From: Paludibacter sp. UBA6032
Lineage (GTDB): Bacteria > Bacteroidota > Bacteroidia > Bacteroidales > Paludibacteraceae
Assembly: GCA_002427885.1 (NCBI GenBank)
Contig: DIZI01000016.1
Span: 82,829 to 146,828, forward strand
Reading direction: 5' to 3'
DNA: 64,000 bases
Made by a program: the position numbers and the translations under genes. The notes below the pieces were generated by a model. It saw only the letters and a list, made by a program, of their open reading frames with translations, ran no database searches and was not told the DNA's origin. Below are positions 63,327 through 64,000 of the stretch, piece after piece (position 1 is the first letter of the stretch; the number at the start of each line of letters is the position of its first letter).

Positions 63327-63745
63327 AACGAATTCAGATTATCAACGGACCAAACCTGAACTTGTTGGGGAAACGGGAACCCACAGTATATGGTAATCAA
63401 ACTTTCGAAGCATATCTCGTAGAACTTAAAAAAAAATTTTCTGAGATAGAATTGGTCTATTTTCAGTCGAATAATGAAGGTGACCTTATCGATAAACTAC
63501 AGGAAACAGGATTTACATTTGATGGTATCGTGCTTAATGCCGGTGCATACACTCACACATCCGTAGCTATTGCAGATGCCATTCGATCCATCACGACACC
63601 GGTTGTTGAAGTGCATATTTCAAACGTTTTTAAACGCGAATCCTTCAGACATCATTCTTTTCTGTCGGAAGTATGCAAGGGTTGCATAGTCGGTTTCGGC
63701 ATGGATTCATATCGACTGGCCGTAGATGCCATCTTACACTTCTAA
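63323..63745 (+). CDS. aroQ: Type II 3-dehydroquinate dehydratase
   Basis: A 140-residue enzyme of the shikimate pathway that dehydrates 3-dehydroquinate to 3-dehydroshikimate. NGPNLNLLGKREPTVYG contains the catalytic Asn11, Arg18 and Tyr23; NAGAYTHTSVAI and VEVHISN are also canonical. The usual length is about 140-150 residues. It is coupled to the SemiSWEET gene and followed by pyruvate kinase, whose product feeds the same aromatic pathway through PEP. Confidence 0.95.
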   Translation: MKRIQIINGPNLNLLGKREPTVYGNQTFEAYLVELKKKFSEIELVYFQSNNEGDLIDKLQETGFTFDGIVLNAGAYTHTSVAIADAIRSITTPVVEVHISNVFKRESFRHHSFLSEVCKGCIVGFGMDSYRLAVDAILHF

Positions 63746-63823
63746 TAAACATTAAAAACAGAATTTCATTAAAACCTTCCTTATTCCATAACGTTAGTTT
63801 GGGGTGAATTAATAATCAATTGT

Positions 63824-64000
63824 ATGCACAAATCAACCAAAATAGTCGCAACGATAAGCGATAAATGTTGCGAAGTAGACTTTCTTCGCGAAATGTATGC
63901 CGAGGGTATGAATGTAGTCCGCTTGAATTCGGCTCATTTACAACGCGAAGGCTTCTTAAAGATCATTAATAATGTACGGGCTGTAAGTAAGCACATTGCG
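63824..64000 (+). CDS. pyk: Pyruvate kinase (3' end outside window)
   Basis: The first 59 codons run to the window edge. TKIVATISD and GMNVVRLNSAH match the N-terminal beta-strands and the Arg-containing active-site loop of pyruvate kinase, which converts PEP and ADP to pyruvate and ATP. It starts 78 bases after aroQ and may share its transcript. Confidence 0.9.
   Translation, partial: MHKSTKIVATISDKCCEVDFLREMYAEGMNVVRLNSAHLQREGFLKIINNVRAVSKHIA

Overview
The window is a chromosomal stretch of a Bacteroidota bacterium, most likely Bacteroidales; a Paludibacter-like relative is my guess, not something I could test. Evidence: promoters of the TAnnTTTG type with an upstream TTG/TTTG about 19 bases away, few Shine-Dalgarno sequences, AT-rich composition, and eight secreted proteins ending in a type IX secretion (T9SS) sorting domain. 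BspA-type leucine-rich repeats, a BACON domain and PnuC/NadR, CvpA and Omp85-type housekeeping genes fit the same group. I saw no phage, insertion sequence with a transposase, CRISPR array or rRNA.

Layout. 1-5.8 kb: end of an S41 processing protease, nicotinamide riboside uptake and kinase genes (pnuC, NadR-like) around a PAP2 phosphatase, serine acetyltransferase (cysE) and an rRNA methyltransferase. 5.9 kb: tRNA-Leu(CAA) with a clear promoter and terminator. 6.2-8.0 kb: small cytosolic VOC, SRPBCC and DUF1801 proteins. 8.2-28.4 kb: mainly envelope and surface genes: an outer-membrane protein, a 1488-residue CotH/lamin-tail/beta-helix T9SS protein, an exported nitroreductase, a membrane AraC regulator, two BspA-type proteins flanking a pair of related lipoproteins, a PQQ-like propeller, transaldolase, a TPR histidine kinase with its response regulator, and an RCC1-repeat T9SS protein. 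28.6-39.6 kb: core genes (dnaG, radical SAM, glycosyltransferase-like, ferredoxin-nitroreductase, cvpA, rnhB, an Omp85-family lipoprotein, a SpoU methyltransferase). 40.1-44.3 kb: a glycine-rich T9SS protein followed by an overlapping 53-codon membrane ORF. 44.6-48.2 kb: an S9 peptidase and a Gfo/Idh/MocA oxidoreductase on the minus strand.

48.3-59.8 kb is the most interesting region. It looks like an exported peptidoglycan-degrading locus: a PD40 propeller protein, a T9SS N-acetylmuramoyl-L-alanine amidase, an SH3/NlpC-P60 endopeptidase, a Tat-exported L-Ala-D/L-Glu-type epimerase, a beta-helix T9SS protein with probable glycan-binding modules, and a T9SS GHL10 protein of the DigH/YngK family. 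Two promoters here carry the same 14-base LacI-type palindrome with the -33 TTTG box inside it and exactly 17 bases before the -7 box. I infer one regulon controlled by a LacI-family protein encoded elsewhere. 60-64 kb: a patatin/Omp85 fusion, a small membrane protein, then SemiSWEET-aroQ and the start of pyruvate kinase.

Non-coding structure includes three perfect palindromes sharing TAGAGAC/GTCTCTA arms (one in the dnaG leader), a GATAGC-centred intergenic repeat, heptamer tandem repeats and a possible 151-base element with 12-base inverted ends.
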